A DNA stretch of 54,011 nt from Sphingobacteriales bacterium (GTDB taxonomy: Bacteria; Bacteroidota; Bacteroidia; Chitinophagales; CAIOSU01): contig JAIXOI010000052.1 of the NCBI GenBank assembly GCA_027486795.1, positions 1 to 54,011 on the forward strand. Reading direction: 5' to 3'. Positions 7,801-15,691 of the stretch are shown here, piece by piece. The notes under the pieces are model-generated. The model made no database searches. It worked only from the letters and a program-made list of their open reading frames with translations, and had not been told where the DNA came from. The stretch's first letter is position 1; every line of letters begins with the position of its first letter. The translations under genes and the position numbers were made by a program.

Positions 7801-8421
7801 ATGAATATCAATGACCGATTGGTGCTAAAGGCGGGAGGAATACAGAACCTTACCGATGCCCGTTATTTTTCTTCGAAAGCAGTAAATATTGTAGGCTTTT
7901 GCTTTGATACGGCTTCGCATAACTACATTAACCCGCGCAATGCACAGCAAATAATGGGTTGGCTAGAAGGCCCAAAGCGTTGCGGTGAGTTTGGGCGTAC
8001 GGACGTTAAAGCTATCTGCGAAGCGGCATTGATACTGAACCTAGATTATGTGCAATTGATACCCGAGGGTAGTGCTGCCGACTATGCGAGCATTGAGTTG
8101 CCTATTATTTTAGAATTGCCAGGCAGTATGCTGCTAAGCGATTTGCTGGCATACGCTGAAGCATGGAAAGGCCAAATAGCCTACATTCAGCTCAATTTTC
8201 AAGAAACAAATTTGCTGCCTGAGTTGTCGTTTTTAGAGCCATTGATGGCTAAATATCCCGTGTTGATTGATTGCCCCGTAACCGACCCTAATGTTTTCTA
8301 TACTTTGCTTGAGGCTGGCGCTGCAGGTGTAAACCTACAAGGCACCCCCGAAGCCGTAACAGGCGAAAAATCGTTTGACGATTTGAATGGTTTTTTTGCC
8401 TTAGTGCAAAGCGAACTGTAG
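7801..8421 (+). CDS. Phosphoribosylanthranilate isomerase-like protein, catalytic Cys missing
   Basis: The 206-residue protein has the outline of TrpF, the (beta/alpha)8 enzyme of tryptophan synthesis. It starts LVLKAGGIQNLTDARYFSS where TrpF has a KICGITN-type strand, continues NIVGFCFDTASHNYINPRNAQQI (TrpF: G-F-x-F-x-x-x-SPRYVxPxxA), and ends in GAAGVNLQGTPE and FDDLNGFFALV. The Cys that acts as general base in TrpF is Gly12 here, and the usual AGGL phosphate-binding loop near the C-terminus is not evident. It is probably not an active isomerase. No trp genes are nearby. Its 3' end overlaps trmB by 21 bases. Confidence 0.65.
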   Translation: MNINDRLVLKAGGIQNLTDARYFSSKAVNIVGFCFDTASHNYINPRNAQQIMGWLEGPKRCGEFGRTDVKAICEAALILNLDYVQLIPEGSAADYASIELPIILELPGSMLLSDLLAYAEAWKGQIAYIQLNFQETNLLPELSFLEPLMAKYPVLIDCPVTDPNVFYTLLEAGAAGVNLQGTPEAVTGEKSFDDLNGFFALVQSEL

Positions 8422-9090
8422 GTACATAGCGGTATTGCTGCCCGATATGTTTAGCCCCTCGTAGTATGTTTTAATGCCCAATGGGCCTTCGGGTTTACCG
8501 TTTTTATAAATGTCGTCGTTGCGCTCCAGTATAGGCAAGCCAAGTTGCGCGCAAGTTTCTGCACTCCATTCATGCAATATGGGGTCATCGGTTTTGTGGT
8601 GCACTATTGCGCCATGTTTGGCAACATTACGATATAGCTCAATGAATTTAGGAGCGGTTAGGCGGTTTTTCTCAGCGCCTTTCTTCAAATGCGGGTCGGG
8701 GAAGGTTATCCAGATAGCATCTACTTCGCCAGGTGCAAAAAAGCGTTCCAATAGCTCAATGCGGGTGCGCAGAAATGCCGCGTTGGTAAGGCCCAGTTGC
8801 AGTGCATGCATAGCGCCCGTATACATTCGGTTACCTTTAATATCGATGCCGATATAGTTGTTTTCAGGAAACTGCTGCCCAAGGCTTACCGAATACTCAC
8901 CCCGGCCACAAGCCAGCTCCAGCACAATGGGCTTGCCGTTTTTAAACACGAGCTCGTCCCATTTGCCTTTAAGCTCAATAGGGCCATGTGCACCCAATAG
9001 TTGAGGCTGCTTGTAGTCGAAGTTCTGGAACACGTGTGGCATTTGCCCTAGTTCCGCAAACTTTTCCAATTTACCCTTACCCCCAGCCAT
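8401..9090 (-). CDS. trmB: tRNA (guanine-N7-)-methyltransferase
   Basis: TrmB transfers a methyl group from SAM to G46 of tRNA variable loops. The 229 residues have the family outline: PIVLELACGRGEYSVSLGQ (SAM site, motif I), NYIGIDIKGNRMYTGA, IWITFPDPHLKKGAEKNRLTAPKF (the FPDPxxKxxHxxxR-type TrmB signature, with K-N-R here) and a C-terminal HKTDDP with YEG. A perfect TATCTTTG -7 element at 9112-9119 on the minus strand is 21 bases from the ATG. The end overlaps the convergent TrpF-like gene. Confidence 0.93.
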   Translation of the reverse strand: MAGGKGKLEKFAELGQMPHVFQNFDYKQPQLLGAHGPIELKGKWDELVFKNGKPIVLELACGRGEYSVSLGQQFPENNYIGIDIKGNRMYTGAMHALQLGLTNAAFLRTRIELLERFFAPGEVDAIWITFPDPHLKKGAEKNRLTAPKFIELYRNVAKHGAIVHHKTDDPILHEWSAETCAQLGLPILERNDDIYKNGKPEGPLGIKTYYEGLNISGSNTAMYLQFALH

Positions 9091-9111
9091 TTGGTTTTAC
9101 TTTTAAAGGGG

Positions 9112-9119
9112 CAAAGATA
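9112..9119 (-). promoter_or_regulatory. trmB -7 promoter element (TATCTTTG)
   Basis: The plus strand reads CAAAGATA, giving a perfect TAnnTTTG on the minus strand 21 bases upstream of the trmB ATG. No TTG at the expected -33 distance was seen. Confidence 0.5.
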
Positions 9120-9277
9120 ATGGATTGTGCAAACTATAAGAGCGGTCTTTCTTGAAAGTGAAATCACTCCAAAAGCGAGCTCTGTTTTCATCATTTTTGA
9201 ATAGCTACTACTTTCAAGTAATCACAAAAGGTTAATTTTAGTCTTGATACTTGATACTGACTACTTGATACCAGCAA

Positions 9278-10420
9278 TTGATTTACCTAGACCATAACGC
9301 CACCACACCCGTTGATGCCTTAGTGCTAGAGGCCATGTTGCCGTATTTTACGCATAAGTACGGCAATGCCGCCAGCACGGCTCACCGCTTTGGTTGGGTA
9401 GCAGCGGATGCCGTGGCCTTGGCTAGAGAGCGGGTAGCCATGTTGTTGAACTGCGAACCGAACGAGATTACATTTACCTCGGGAGCAACGGAATCAATTA
9501 ACTTGGCGCTGAAAGGTGTATTTGAGGTATACCAAACTAAGGGCAAACACATCGTAACCGTGGCCACCGAGCACAAGGCCGTACTGGATGTTTGCGAAAG
9601 TTTGGAGCGCCGTGGGGCACAAGTAACCTATTTGCCTGTAGACTTGACTGGGCTGATTGACTGGGCTGACTTGGAAAAAGCCATAACCCCCGAAACCATA
9701 TTGGTTTGTATAATGATGGCTAATAACGAAACGGGTGTAATACAACCCATTGAGGCCATCGGTAGGCTTTGCAAAGAGCGTGGCGTATTGTTTATGAGCG
9801 ACATTACCCAAGCCGTGGGTAAGTTGCCCGTTGATGTGCAAGCGCTGGGCATCGATATTGCGCCATTAAGCGCACACAAAATGTATGGCCCAAAAGGGGT
9901 GGGCGCTTTATACTTACGCAGACGAGGCCCAAGGGTAAAGCTGACGCCAATGATAGAGGGCGGTGGGCACGAAAATGGCCTGCGCAGCGGCACGCTTAAC
10001 GTACCGGGTATTGTGGGGCTGGGCATGTCTGCTGAATTGGCCCACCAACAGCAAAACATGTACTATAACCGTACTTTACGTATACGCCAAATACTGGAAA
10101 AGGCATTACTGGCATTGCCCCAAGCATCGCTAAACGGCCACCCAACCCAACGATTGCCCAATACAACCAACATCTCTTTTGGTGGTATACGCTCAGGCGG
10201 TTTATTAAAATCGTTAAGTAATACCGTTGCTGTTTCGTCGGGCTCGGCGTGCACCTCGGCGCTCATGGAGCCGTCGTATGTACTTAAGGCCATGGGGGTG
10301 CCAGATGAATTGGCTTACAACTCTATCCGCTTTAGTTTGGGGAAAGATAATACCGAAGTAGAGATAATAGAAGTAACCACGCTGGTGCAACAGTTATTGG
10401 AAAGCTTACGCAACGGATAA
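9278..10420 (+). CDS. Cysteine desulfurase (IscS/NifS family), TTG start
   Basis: This PLP enzyme removes sulfur from cysteine for Fe-S cluster and thio-cofactor synthesis. The 380 residues start IYLDHNATTPVD, the family's N-terminus. They contain ATEHKAVLD (PLP-stacking His), DITQAVGKLPVD, the Schiff-base Lys in PLSAHKMYGPKGVGAL and the catalytic Cys in SSGSACTSALMEPS (class I, long Cys loop). Upstream in frame is TGA TAC CAG CAA TTG ATT, so TTG at 9278 is the only normal initiation codon that keeps the conserved start. Three TTGATAC copies lie directly before it. No scaffold (iscU) gene is adjacent. Confidence 0.92.
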   Translation: MIYLDHNATTPVDALVLEAMLPYFTHKYGNAASTAHRFGWVAADAVALARERVAMLLNCEPNEITFTSGATESINLALKGVFEVYQTKGKHIVTVATEHKAVLDVCESLERRGAQVTYLPVDLTGLIDWADLEKAITPETILVCIMMANNETGVIQPIEAIGRLCKERGVLFMSDITQAVGKLPVDVQALGIDIAPLSAHKMYGPKGVGALYLRRRGPRVKLTPMIEGGGHENGLRSGTLNVPGIVGLGMSAELAHQQQNMYYNRTLRIRQILEKALLALPQASLNGHPTQRLPNTTNISFGGIRSGGLLKSLSNTVAVSSGSACTSALMEPSYVLKAMGVPDELAYNSIRFSLGKDNTEVEIIEVTTLVQQLLESLRNG

Positions 10421-10449
10421 CCCTTTTGAGGGATATTGATAGCAAACCG

Positions 10450-10478
10450 TTGGTTTAAGCTTGTTTTGGTTACTTTTG
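10450..10478 (+). promoter_or_regulatory. Heme oxygenase promoter (TTG-N18-TACTTTTG)
   Basis: TTG at 10450-10452 and TACTTTTG at 10471-10478 are separated by 18 bases, a full Bacteroidota-type promoter. It predicts a start near 10485 and a leader of about 45 bases before the ATG at 10529. Confidence 0.65.
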
Positions 10479-10528
10479 TAGAATCATTCTAAATAGCGAC
10501 CGTTTTCTGACAAATCATTAATATCATT

Positions 10529-11113
10529 ATGAGCGAAATTATAGGTGCCCTCAGGGCCGGAACCAAGCAACATCACGACGATGTAGAAGCGGCCATGCAA
10601 AGTGGCCAAATTATGGATAAATCGCTTACGCATGGGGGTTTTGTGCGCCTATTGCGCATTAACTATTTGTATATGAGCGCACTGGAGCAGGAACTTGCCA
10701 AACGAAAAGATTGGTTTGAGGGGTTGAACCTTGACGAGCGCTTGGGCAAAACCGCAAATTTGGTGAACGACCTTGAGCTTTACGGGGTAGAATTGCCAGC
10801 AGTTGAACCCTTTTTTGCCGATTGGAGCATGCCACGCTTGTTGGGTGCACTGTATGTAGGCGAGGGTTCTTCATTGGGCGGGCAGGTAATACAACGCACG
10901 TTGTTGGCAAACGAGAACTTGCACAATGTAGACCAAACCCTATTTTATAAAGGATATGCCGAGCAAACTGGCCCTATGTGGAAACAATTTATGGCATACT
11001 TGGAAACAATGCCTGTAAGTGCCGACCAAATACCGGGCGTAGTATCGGGTGCGCAAGATGCATTTGGCGTAATGATGCGCTTGGGTCAACGCTACGAACT
11101 GATAAAAGCATAA
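10529..11113 (+). CDS. Heme oxygenase-like protein, biliverdin-producing
   Basis: The 194-residue protein matches bacterial heme oxygenases (BphO/PigA type), which open haem to biliverdin, iron and CO. It begins EIIGALRAGTKQHHDDVEAAM, with the proximal haem His expected in the QHHDDVE stretch. LYVGEGSSLGGQVIQ is the distal-helix glycine-rich segment, and WKQFMAYLE and GAQDAFGVMMRL form the C-terminal helices. It has its own promoter and a terminator just downstream. No bacteriophytochrome or haem-uptake gene is adjacent, so iron recovery or pigment synthesis cannot be told apart. Confidence 0.85.
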   Translation: MSEIIGALRAGTKQHHDDVEAAMQSGQIMDKSLTHGGFVRLLRINYLYMSALEQELAKRKDWFEGLNLDERLGKTANLVNDLELYGVELPAVEPFFADWSMPRLLGALYVGEGSSLGGQVIQRTLLANENLHNVDQTLFYKGYAEQTGPMWKQFMAYLETMPVSADQIPGVVSGAQDAFGVMMRLGQRYELIKA

Positions 11114-11137
11114 GCAACATCGAAAAATGGAGACATT

Positions 11138-11174
11138 AAAAAGCCCAATAGATTTGATTTCTGTTGGGCTTTTT
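11138..11174. terminator. Bidirectional terminator between heme oxygenase and kynU
   Basis: AAAAAGCCCAATAG at 11138-11151 pairs with CTGTTGGGCTTTTT at 11161-11174 (14 bp, one wobble, 9-base loop). The A run on one side and T run on the other make it work for both converging genes. Confidence 0.88.
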
Positions 11175-11200
11175 AATACAATCTTAAGTATCCTTGCCTG

Positions 11201-12445
11201 TTAGCTATTCAATACTTCTGCCAAGCGGTATACATCGGCAAAGGTGTTGTAAAGCGGCGCTGGAGCTACTCTTATTACATTAGGTTCGCGCCAATCAGCG
11301 ATGATGGCATTTTCTTTCAGCTTGTTAAACAATGCTTTGCCCTCTTTTTGGGTAAGTAGGCTCAATTGGCAGCCGCGCTCTTCGGGGTTTTTAGGAGTTA
11401 TGATGGTAACATTTTTATTGCCCTTCAGCAAAAACTCTAAATAGCCCGTAAGTTTTAAGCTTTTGGCTCGTAGGTTTACCATGCCAGCTTCTTCAAAAAT
11501 ATCCAACGATGCCTTGTGCATAGCCATTGCAAACACAGGAGCATTGCTCACCTGCCAACCTGCTGCGCCGGCCTGTGGCTTAAAATGTTTGTTCATCTGG
11601 AAACGAGTAGCCTCCTCGGTGCCCCACCATCCGCCCAACCGGGGCAAATTGATATTGTTTCCGTGCTCTTCGTGCACAAATAGACCACCCACAGCACCAG
11701 GGCCGCTATTAAGGTACTTGTAAGTGCACCATACGGCAAAATCTACGCCCCAATCGTGCAATTGTAATGGAACATTGCCTACGGCATGTGCCAGGTCCCA
11801 CCCTACAACGGCACCGGCCTTTTTTGCTGACTTGGTTATGGCTGCAATATCAAAAAGTTGGCCAGTGTAGTAGTTTATGCCACCTAGTAATACCATGGCT
11901 ATTTCTAGTCGGTTTTCGTCAATGGTTGCAATTAAATCTTCAGTGCGCAGGGTGTGTTCGCCATTACGGGGCGTCAATTCCAAAATAATATCTGTTGGGT
12001 CAAGATTGTTTAGTTGCAAGAATGATTGCACAGCATGGAAGTCGCTCGGAAAAGCGGACGACTCCATAACAATTTTACGGCGCTTGCCCCTGTTTTTGTA
12101 AAAGCTTGCCAGCATCAGGTGCAGGTTCATGGTGAGGCTGTTCATCACCACCACTTCCTTTTTTTGGGCACCTACTAGCGTGGCGGCGCTCTCAAAAAAA
12201 TGATGATACGAAAACCAAGGGTTTTTGGCCTCTAAATGACCTTCTACACCCAAGTTTTTCCAATCTAGCAATTCCTGCTCAATGTAAAACTTAACAACTT
12301 TGGGTTGCAACCCAAGCGAGTTGCCGCAAAAGTAAGATACTGAGTTGCCTTGGTAATCAGGAATAAAAAACTGCTTTCGGTATTCTCTTAGCGTATCTTC
12401 TTTATCAAGTTGTTGGGCATACTTCAAATCGTTTTGAAATTCCAT
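11201..12445 (-). CDS. kynU: Kynureninase
   Basis: KynU cleaves kynurenine or 3-hydroxykynurenine to (3-hydroxy)anthranilate and alanine in tryptophan breakdown. The 414 residues carry the family outline: YFCGNSLGLQPK near the N-terminus, ESSAFPSDFHAVQSF, VVGWDLAHAVGNVPL (PLP Asp), the Schiff-base Lys in WCTYKYLNSGPGAVGG, HFKPQAGAAGWQVSNAPVF and a C-terminal ADWREPNVIRVAPAPLYNTF. It is monocistronic between a terminator and an intergenic gap. No kynurenine monooxygenase or dioxygenase is in the window. The leader has two mutually exclusive hairpins (12451-12486). Confidence 0.95.
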   Translation of the reverse strand: MEFQNDLKYAQQLDKEDTLREYRKQFFIPDYQGNSVSYFCGNSLGLQPKVVKFYIEQELLDWKNLGVEGHLEAKNPWFSYHHFFESAATLVGAQKKEVVVMNSLTMNLHLMLASFYKNRGKRRKIVMESSAFPSDFHAVQSFLQLNNLDPTDIILELTPRNGEHTLRTEDLIATIDENRLEIAMVLLGGINYYTGQLFDIAAITKSAKKAGAVVGWDLAHAVGNVPLQLHDWGVDFAVWCTYKYLNSGPGAVGGLFVHEEHGNNINLPRLGGWWGTEEATRFQMNKHFKPQAGAAGWQVSNAPVFAMAMHKASLDIFEEAGMVNLRAKSLKLTGYLEFLLKGNKNVTIITPKNPEERGCQLSLLTQKEGKALFNKLKENAIIADWREPNVIRVAPAPLYNTFADVYRLAEVLNS

Positions 12446-12450
12446 TATGG

Positions 12451-12486
12451 GGTATTTTGACGTATAAAATACCTACAGATAGGTAT
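12451..12486 (-). promoter_or_regulatory. kynU leader with two mutually exclusive hairpins or overlapping operators
   Basis: Read on the minus strand, segment A (ATACCTA, 12486-12480) pairs perfectly with B (TAGGTAT, 12475-12469) over a 4-base loop. The same B segment (GGTATTTT, 12473-12466) pairs perfectly with C (AAAATACC, 12458-12451) over a 7-base loop. C ends 5 bases before the kynU ATG. The two stems cannot form together. This could be an RNA switch controlling ribosome access or two overlapping DNA operators; the transcription start is not known. Confidence 0.5.
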
Positions 12487-12678
12487 ATAAAATGCTACTA
12501 GTATTGCTTTACGAGTATCTCAAAACTAATAAAAATTCACGATAAAAAAGTATCAGATTATGTTTAATTGATGTATAACATCCGCTAATTAGGATGCAAA
12601 AGAGCGTATAAACTTTATAAAAATCTAAATTTAACTGTGCGAGTGCCGATTAGCTTAAATATTGCTTGTGGTAGATAA

Positions 12679-13965
12679 TTAATTTGGCTTTTGAGATTTG
12701 CCATCTTCTTTTAACCGCGCAACTGGGTCGCCATCTTTCAAAACCCGCGAAATAATGCGATATGGACCGGTAATTATTTCTTCGTCACCGGTCAGTCCGT
12801 TTTTAATCTCGATATAGAAATTATCTTGTAGCCCAGTCACTACTTTTATTTTTTTAGCAACGCCATTATCAAATACAAACAGAACCTCTTCAGGCTCGGC
12901 ACCCGGTTCGTCTTCGCTGAGTGTTATGGATTGTATCGGCACCGAAAGCGCGTCGTTTGCTTGGTTGGTATAAATATCTACTGATGCCGACATGCCTGGC
13001 TTAAAAGGAAACAGTGCCCCAGGGTTTATCAAATCTTCGTAAGAACTATAAAGCAGCTGTATTTTCACCACGAAGTTGGTTACCGATTCGCTGGCCATAT
13101 TCGCTTCAGCCTTCGATGAGTTTGAAATATAGGTAACAATACCCTTAAACTTACGGCCAATGTATGCATCTACCTCAATTTCGGCTGTGTCGCCAAGGCT
13201 CACCCGTAGTATATCGTTTTCGGTTACATCTACTTGCACTTCCATCACACTTAGGTCGGCTACCCGTAGCATTTCGGTACCGGCCATTTGGGTAGTACCT
13301 ACTACGCGCTCGCCTTTTTCAACATTAAGCATGCTTATGGTACCGGTAGTAGGTGCGTATATGTTGGTTTGGCGTAGGTTGTCGTTGGCCTCTTTAAGGG
13401 CAGCTTCGGCAACTTTTACACTGAATTTGCTGGCTTCAACAGTTTGCTTTGCCGCCGATAGCTCACCTTCTGATGTTTTAAAAGCCGAAAGGGCATTTAG
13501 GTAATCGGCTTCCGACAATACTTTTTGCTGCCAAAGTTTCTGGTTGCGCTCGTAAGTGGCCTTGGCATTATCAAATTGGGCTTGCACTTGCACTAGCCGT
13601 GCTTCTGAGCTGGCTAGGTTGGCTTTGCTTTGGTTAACCGATGCATCGGCACGGTTTTGAAGCGAGATGTAAATATCAGGTCTTATTTTTACCAACAAGT
13701 CACCTTCTTTTACGCTATCGCCTTCTTCAGCGTATATTTCAATTATTTCACCTGATACATCGGGACTAACTTTAACCTCCAATGCAGGGTATATTTTACC
13801 GCTTGCCGAAACGGTTTCTACAATATTGCGGCGCTCAACAGTTTTGGTTGATACTTCTACAGTTGAGCTTTGGCCCCACCATCCTGCTTTTTTGCCTACA
13901 ACAGACATCGTGCCTAGCAAAACCACGGCAATTAACAAATAGATGAGGATACGGGAGAATGACAT
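12679..13965 (-). CDS. Efflux pump periplasmic adaptor (HlyD/MacA/RND type)
   Basis: The 428-residue membrane fusion protein has one N-terminal membrane anchor. Residues about 35-110 form the first half of the barrel-sandwich domain (VSASGKIYPALEVKVSPDVSGEI, EEGDSVKEGDLLVKI), followed by a long coiled-coil hairpin (about 105-200). The second lipoyl half contains IYAPTTGTISMLNVEKGERV, and beta-barrel and membrane-proximal domains follow. Such adaptors join an inner-membrane transporter to a TolC channel. The TolC-type gene directly upstream overlaps it by one base (TAATG). No inner-membrane pump follows; the next gene is kynU, 233 bases on, so the transporter must be encoded elsewhere. Confidence 0.9.
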   Translation of the reverse strand: MSFSRILIYLLIAVVLLGTMSVVGKKAGWWGQSSTVEVSTKTVERRNIVETVSASGKIYPALEVKVSPDVSGEIIEIYAEEGDSVKEGDLLVKIRPDIYISLQNRADASVNQSKANLASSEARLVQVQAQFDNAKATYERNQKLWQQKVLSEADYLNALSAFKTSEGELSAAKQTVEASKFSVKVAEAALKEANDNLRQTNIYAPTTGTISMLNVEKGERVVGTTQMAGTEMLRVADLSVMEVQVDVTENDILRVSLGDTAEIEVDAYIGRKFKGIVTYISNSSKAEANMASESVTNFVVKIQLLYSSYEDLINPGALFPFKPGMSASVDIYTNQANDALSVPIQSITLSEDEPGAEPEEVLFVFDNGVAKKIKVVTGLQDNFYIEIKNGLTGDEEIITGPYRIISRVLKDGDPVARLKEDGKSQKPN

Positions 13966-15335
13966 TATTCGAGCTTAATGGGCTTACCTTGATAAAAATC
14001 AAGCACTTTTACCTTAAAAATATAGTCGTACTTGGCTGTAATAAGGGTAACCTGTGCTTGGGCTAAATTAGCCTTTGCTGTGGAATAATCCAAAGCATTT
14101 ACTGCACCAAGATCAAACATGCTTTGGGTGTAGCTAAACGCTGTTTCGAGGGCTTGCACATTTTTGCCTGAAGCATCGTACCTTTTCGCTGCCGATTTGG
14201 CATCGGTATATGCTTTGTAAACATCTTGCTTTAGCTGGTCTTTTACCTGTTGCTGTTGGTATCTAGAGCGTTCTAATTGCAAGTGACTGTTTTTGATGCT
14301 GTAATGGGTAGTAAGGCCATTAAATATAGGTATGTTCATGCTCACGCCTATGGTTTGGCTAAGGTTATTGTTTATCTGCGTAAAATAGGGGTCTTTTATC
14401 ACAAACGGGGGCAGCTCATAGCTAGAGTAATTGGTACGCACGTTGGCCCCCAAAGATATAGTGGGCGAATGAAGCCCCTTATTTGCCAATAGTCCTTTCT
14501 CGGCAGCTTTAAGTGAAAATTCAACACGTTTAATTTGTGGTTGGTTACCCAATGCTGTATTATACACTGTTTCGGCGCCACCCAACAAATCTGGCAAAAG
14601 CTGTTCTATGCTTATGTCACCTTGTGCAAATTCAATTTCGGTTGACGGATCAACTTGCAACAACAGTTTTAGCGTAAGCACTGCCAGGTCGTAGTTGTTT
14701 ACTGCGTTTATATAGTTTAGGCTATCGTTGGCCAATTGGGCCTTTACATTCAATAGGTTGCCCTCAGGTACTACACCAGCATCTACCAGTTTTTGGCTGC
14801 GGTCCAGTTGCTCCAACGAAATGCTGATTTGTACCTCTTGCGATTTGATGTTTTCCCTACTCATGAGCACTTGCAAAAATCCGGCCGTAACGTTCAGCAT
14901 TACACTGTTTCTCGTTTCCTCGGTAAGAAAATGCGAGGCCATCAAGTTGAATTTATTTTGCTGAACATTATTTAATTGGGTAAGACCTGAGAAAAGAATA
15001 ACCGATGAGTTGAGCGAAAAACTACTGGTTTGTATGCGTTGGGTTACAAATTGGTTTGATGTAGGATCGGTGCTTCGGCCAAAGTTTATACCATAAGACG
15101 CCGAGCCATTGAGTGAGGGGTACATACCTGCTTTGGATTGCGAAAGTTGGTATGCCGAAAGTTGCTCCGAAATTTCTTGCAGCTTTATTTGCAAGTTATT
15201 GTTTACAGCATGGTTAATGCACTTTTCCAAATCCCAAGCTTCTTGGGCAACCAATTGAGAAGTGCCTACCGACAGCAGCAAAAACAAGCAAACAAGCAAG
15301 CCGGAGCTAAAGCCTTTTTTTAAAACTTGGAACAT
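13965..15335 (-). CDS. TolC-family outer membrane efflux protein
   Basis: The 456-residue protein has a signal peptide (cleavage near SQLVAQEAWD) and two internally related halves rich in alanine and glutamine helices. Each half contains the outer membrane beta-hairpin region (GSASYGINFGRSTD; LGANVRTNYSSYELPP) and helices such as NLLNVKAQLANDSLNY and NALDYSTAKANLAQAQVTL, the OEP repeat pattern. It forms the outer membrane channel for the adaptor encoded immediately downstream. A perfect TAGTTTTG -7 element (minus, 15359-15366) lies 23 bases upstream of the ATG. Confidence 0.9.
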   Translation of the reverse strand: MFQVLKKGFSSGLLVCLFLLLSVGTSQLVAQEAWDLEKCINHAVNNNLQIKLQEISEQLSAYQLSQSKAGMYPSLNGSASYGINFGRSTDPTSNQFVTQRIQTSSFSLNSSVILFSGLTQLNNVQQNKFNLMASHFLTEETRNSVMLNVTAGFLQVLMSRENIKSQEVQISISLEQLDRSQKLVDAGVVPEGNLLNVKAQLANDSLNYINAVNNYDLAVLTLKLLLQVDPSTEIEFAQGDISIEQLLPDLLGGAETVYNTALGNQPQIKRVEFSLKAAEKGLLANKGLHSPTISLGANVRTNYSSYELPPFVIKDPYFTQINNNLSQTIGVSMNIPIFNGLTTHYSIKNSHLQLERSRYQQQQVKDQLKQDVYKAYTDAKSAAKRYDASGKNVQALETAFSYTQSMFDLGAVNALDYSTAKANLAQAQVTLITAKYDYIFKVKVLDFYQGKPIKLE

Positions 15336-15358
15336 AAAACAGACTTCTAGTATAGGGG

Positions 15359-15366
15359 CAAAACTA
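15359..15366 (-). promoter_or_regulatory. -7 promoter element (TAGTTTTG) of the tolC-hlyD operon
   Basis: CAAAACTA on the plus strand gives a perfect TAnnTTTG on the minus strand, 23 bases before the TolC-type start. This is the likely promoter for the two-gene efflux operon. Confidence 0.5.
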
Positions 15367-15448
15367 GGGTATTTTAACCTTTAAGTTTTTCATCCGCTTG
15401 CTAATTTAGACAAACTGGGTTTTCTAGTCTGCAAACGACTGGAAATGG

Positions 15449-15481
15449 GAGGCCCGATTGATTGGGGGTCAATCGGGCCTC
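15449..15481. terminator. Strong hairpin, probable terminator of the 58-codon gene
   Basis: AGGCCCGATTGA at 15450-15461 pairs perfectly with TCAATCGGGCCT at 15469-15480, with one further G-C pair outside and a 7-base loop. It lies 34 bases beyond the stop of the small gene at 15515-15691. Neither side has a clear T run, so it may be a transcript stabiliser instead. Confidence 0.55.
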
Positions 15482-15514
15482 TGGGAAAAAGGGCAACGAA
15501 TTTTACTGCTTGTT

Positions 15515-15691
15515 TTATTTTACCTCGTCTTCGTAAATTGCAATAATTGAACCGTACTCTTCTGGATATTCAGCCTCTATTTGGTTAGCGTTTATTTGAA
15601 AAAGTTCGGTTGCTTCATTTTCTGCTAGGTAAGGCATTTCTTCTTGCGTGATTACACCTACCCATAGTAATACTGCTAATAAAAGTTCCAT
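15515..15691 (-). CDS. Small acidic protein with hydrophobic N-terminus, 58 residues
   Basis: The minus-strand reading frame encodes MELLLAVLLWVGVITQEE, then a strongly acidic remainder (EAEYPEEYGSIIAIYEDEVK at the end). The hydrophobic start could be a membrane anchor or a short signal. An A-rich stretch (AAAACAAAAACA) typical of Bacteroidota initiation regions precedes the ATG, and a strong hairpin follows the stop. It stands alone in an otherwise non-coding region between tolC and the orphan at 16075. I know no family for it; coding status rests on start context, composition and flanking signals. Confidence 0.45.
   Translation of the reverse strand: MELLLAVLLWVGVITQEEMPYLAENEATELFQINANQIEAEYPEEYGSIIAIYEDEVK

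Noticed and set aside
13965-15335. Type I secretion system with a substrate nearby
   Set aside because: There is no ABC exporter and no RTX-type substrate; a general efflux pair is the simpler reading.
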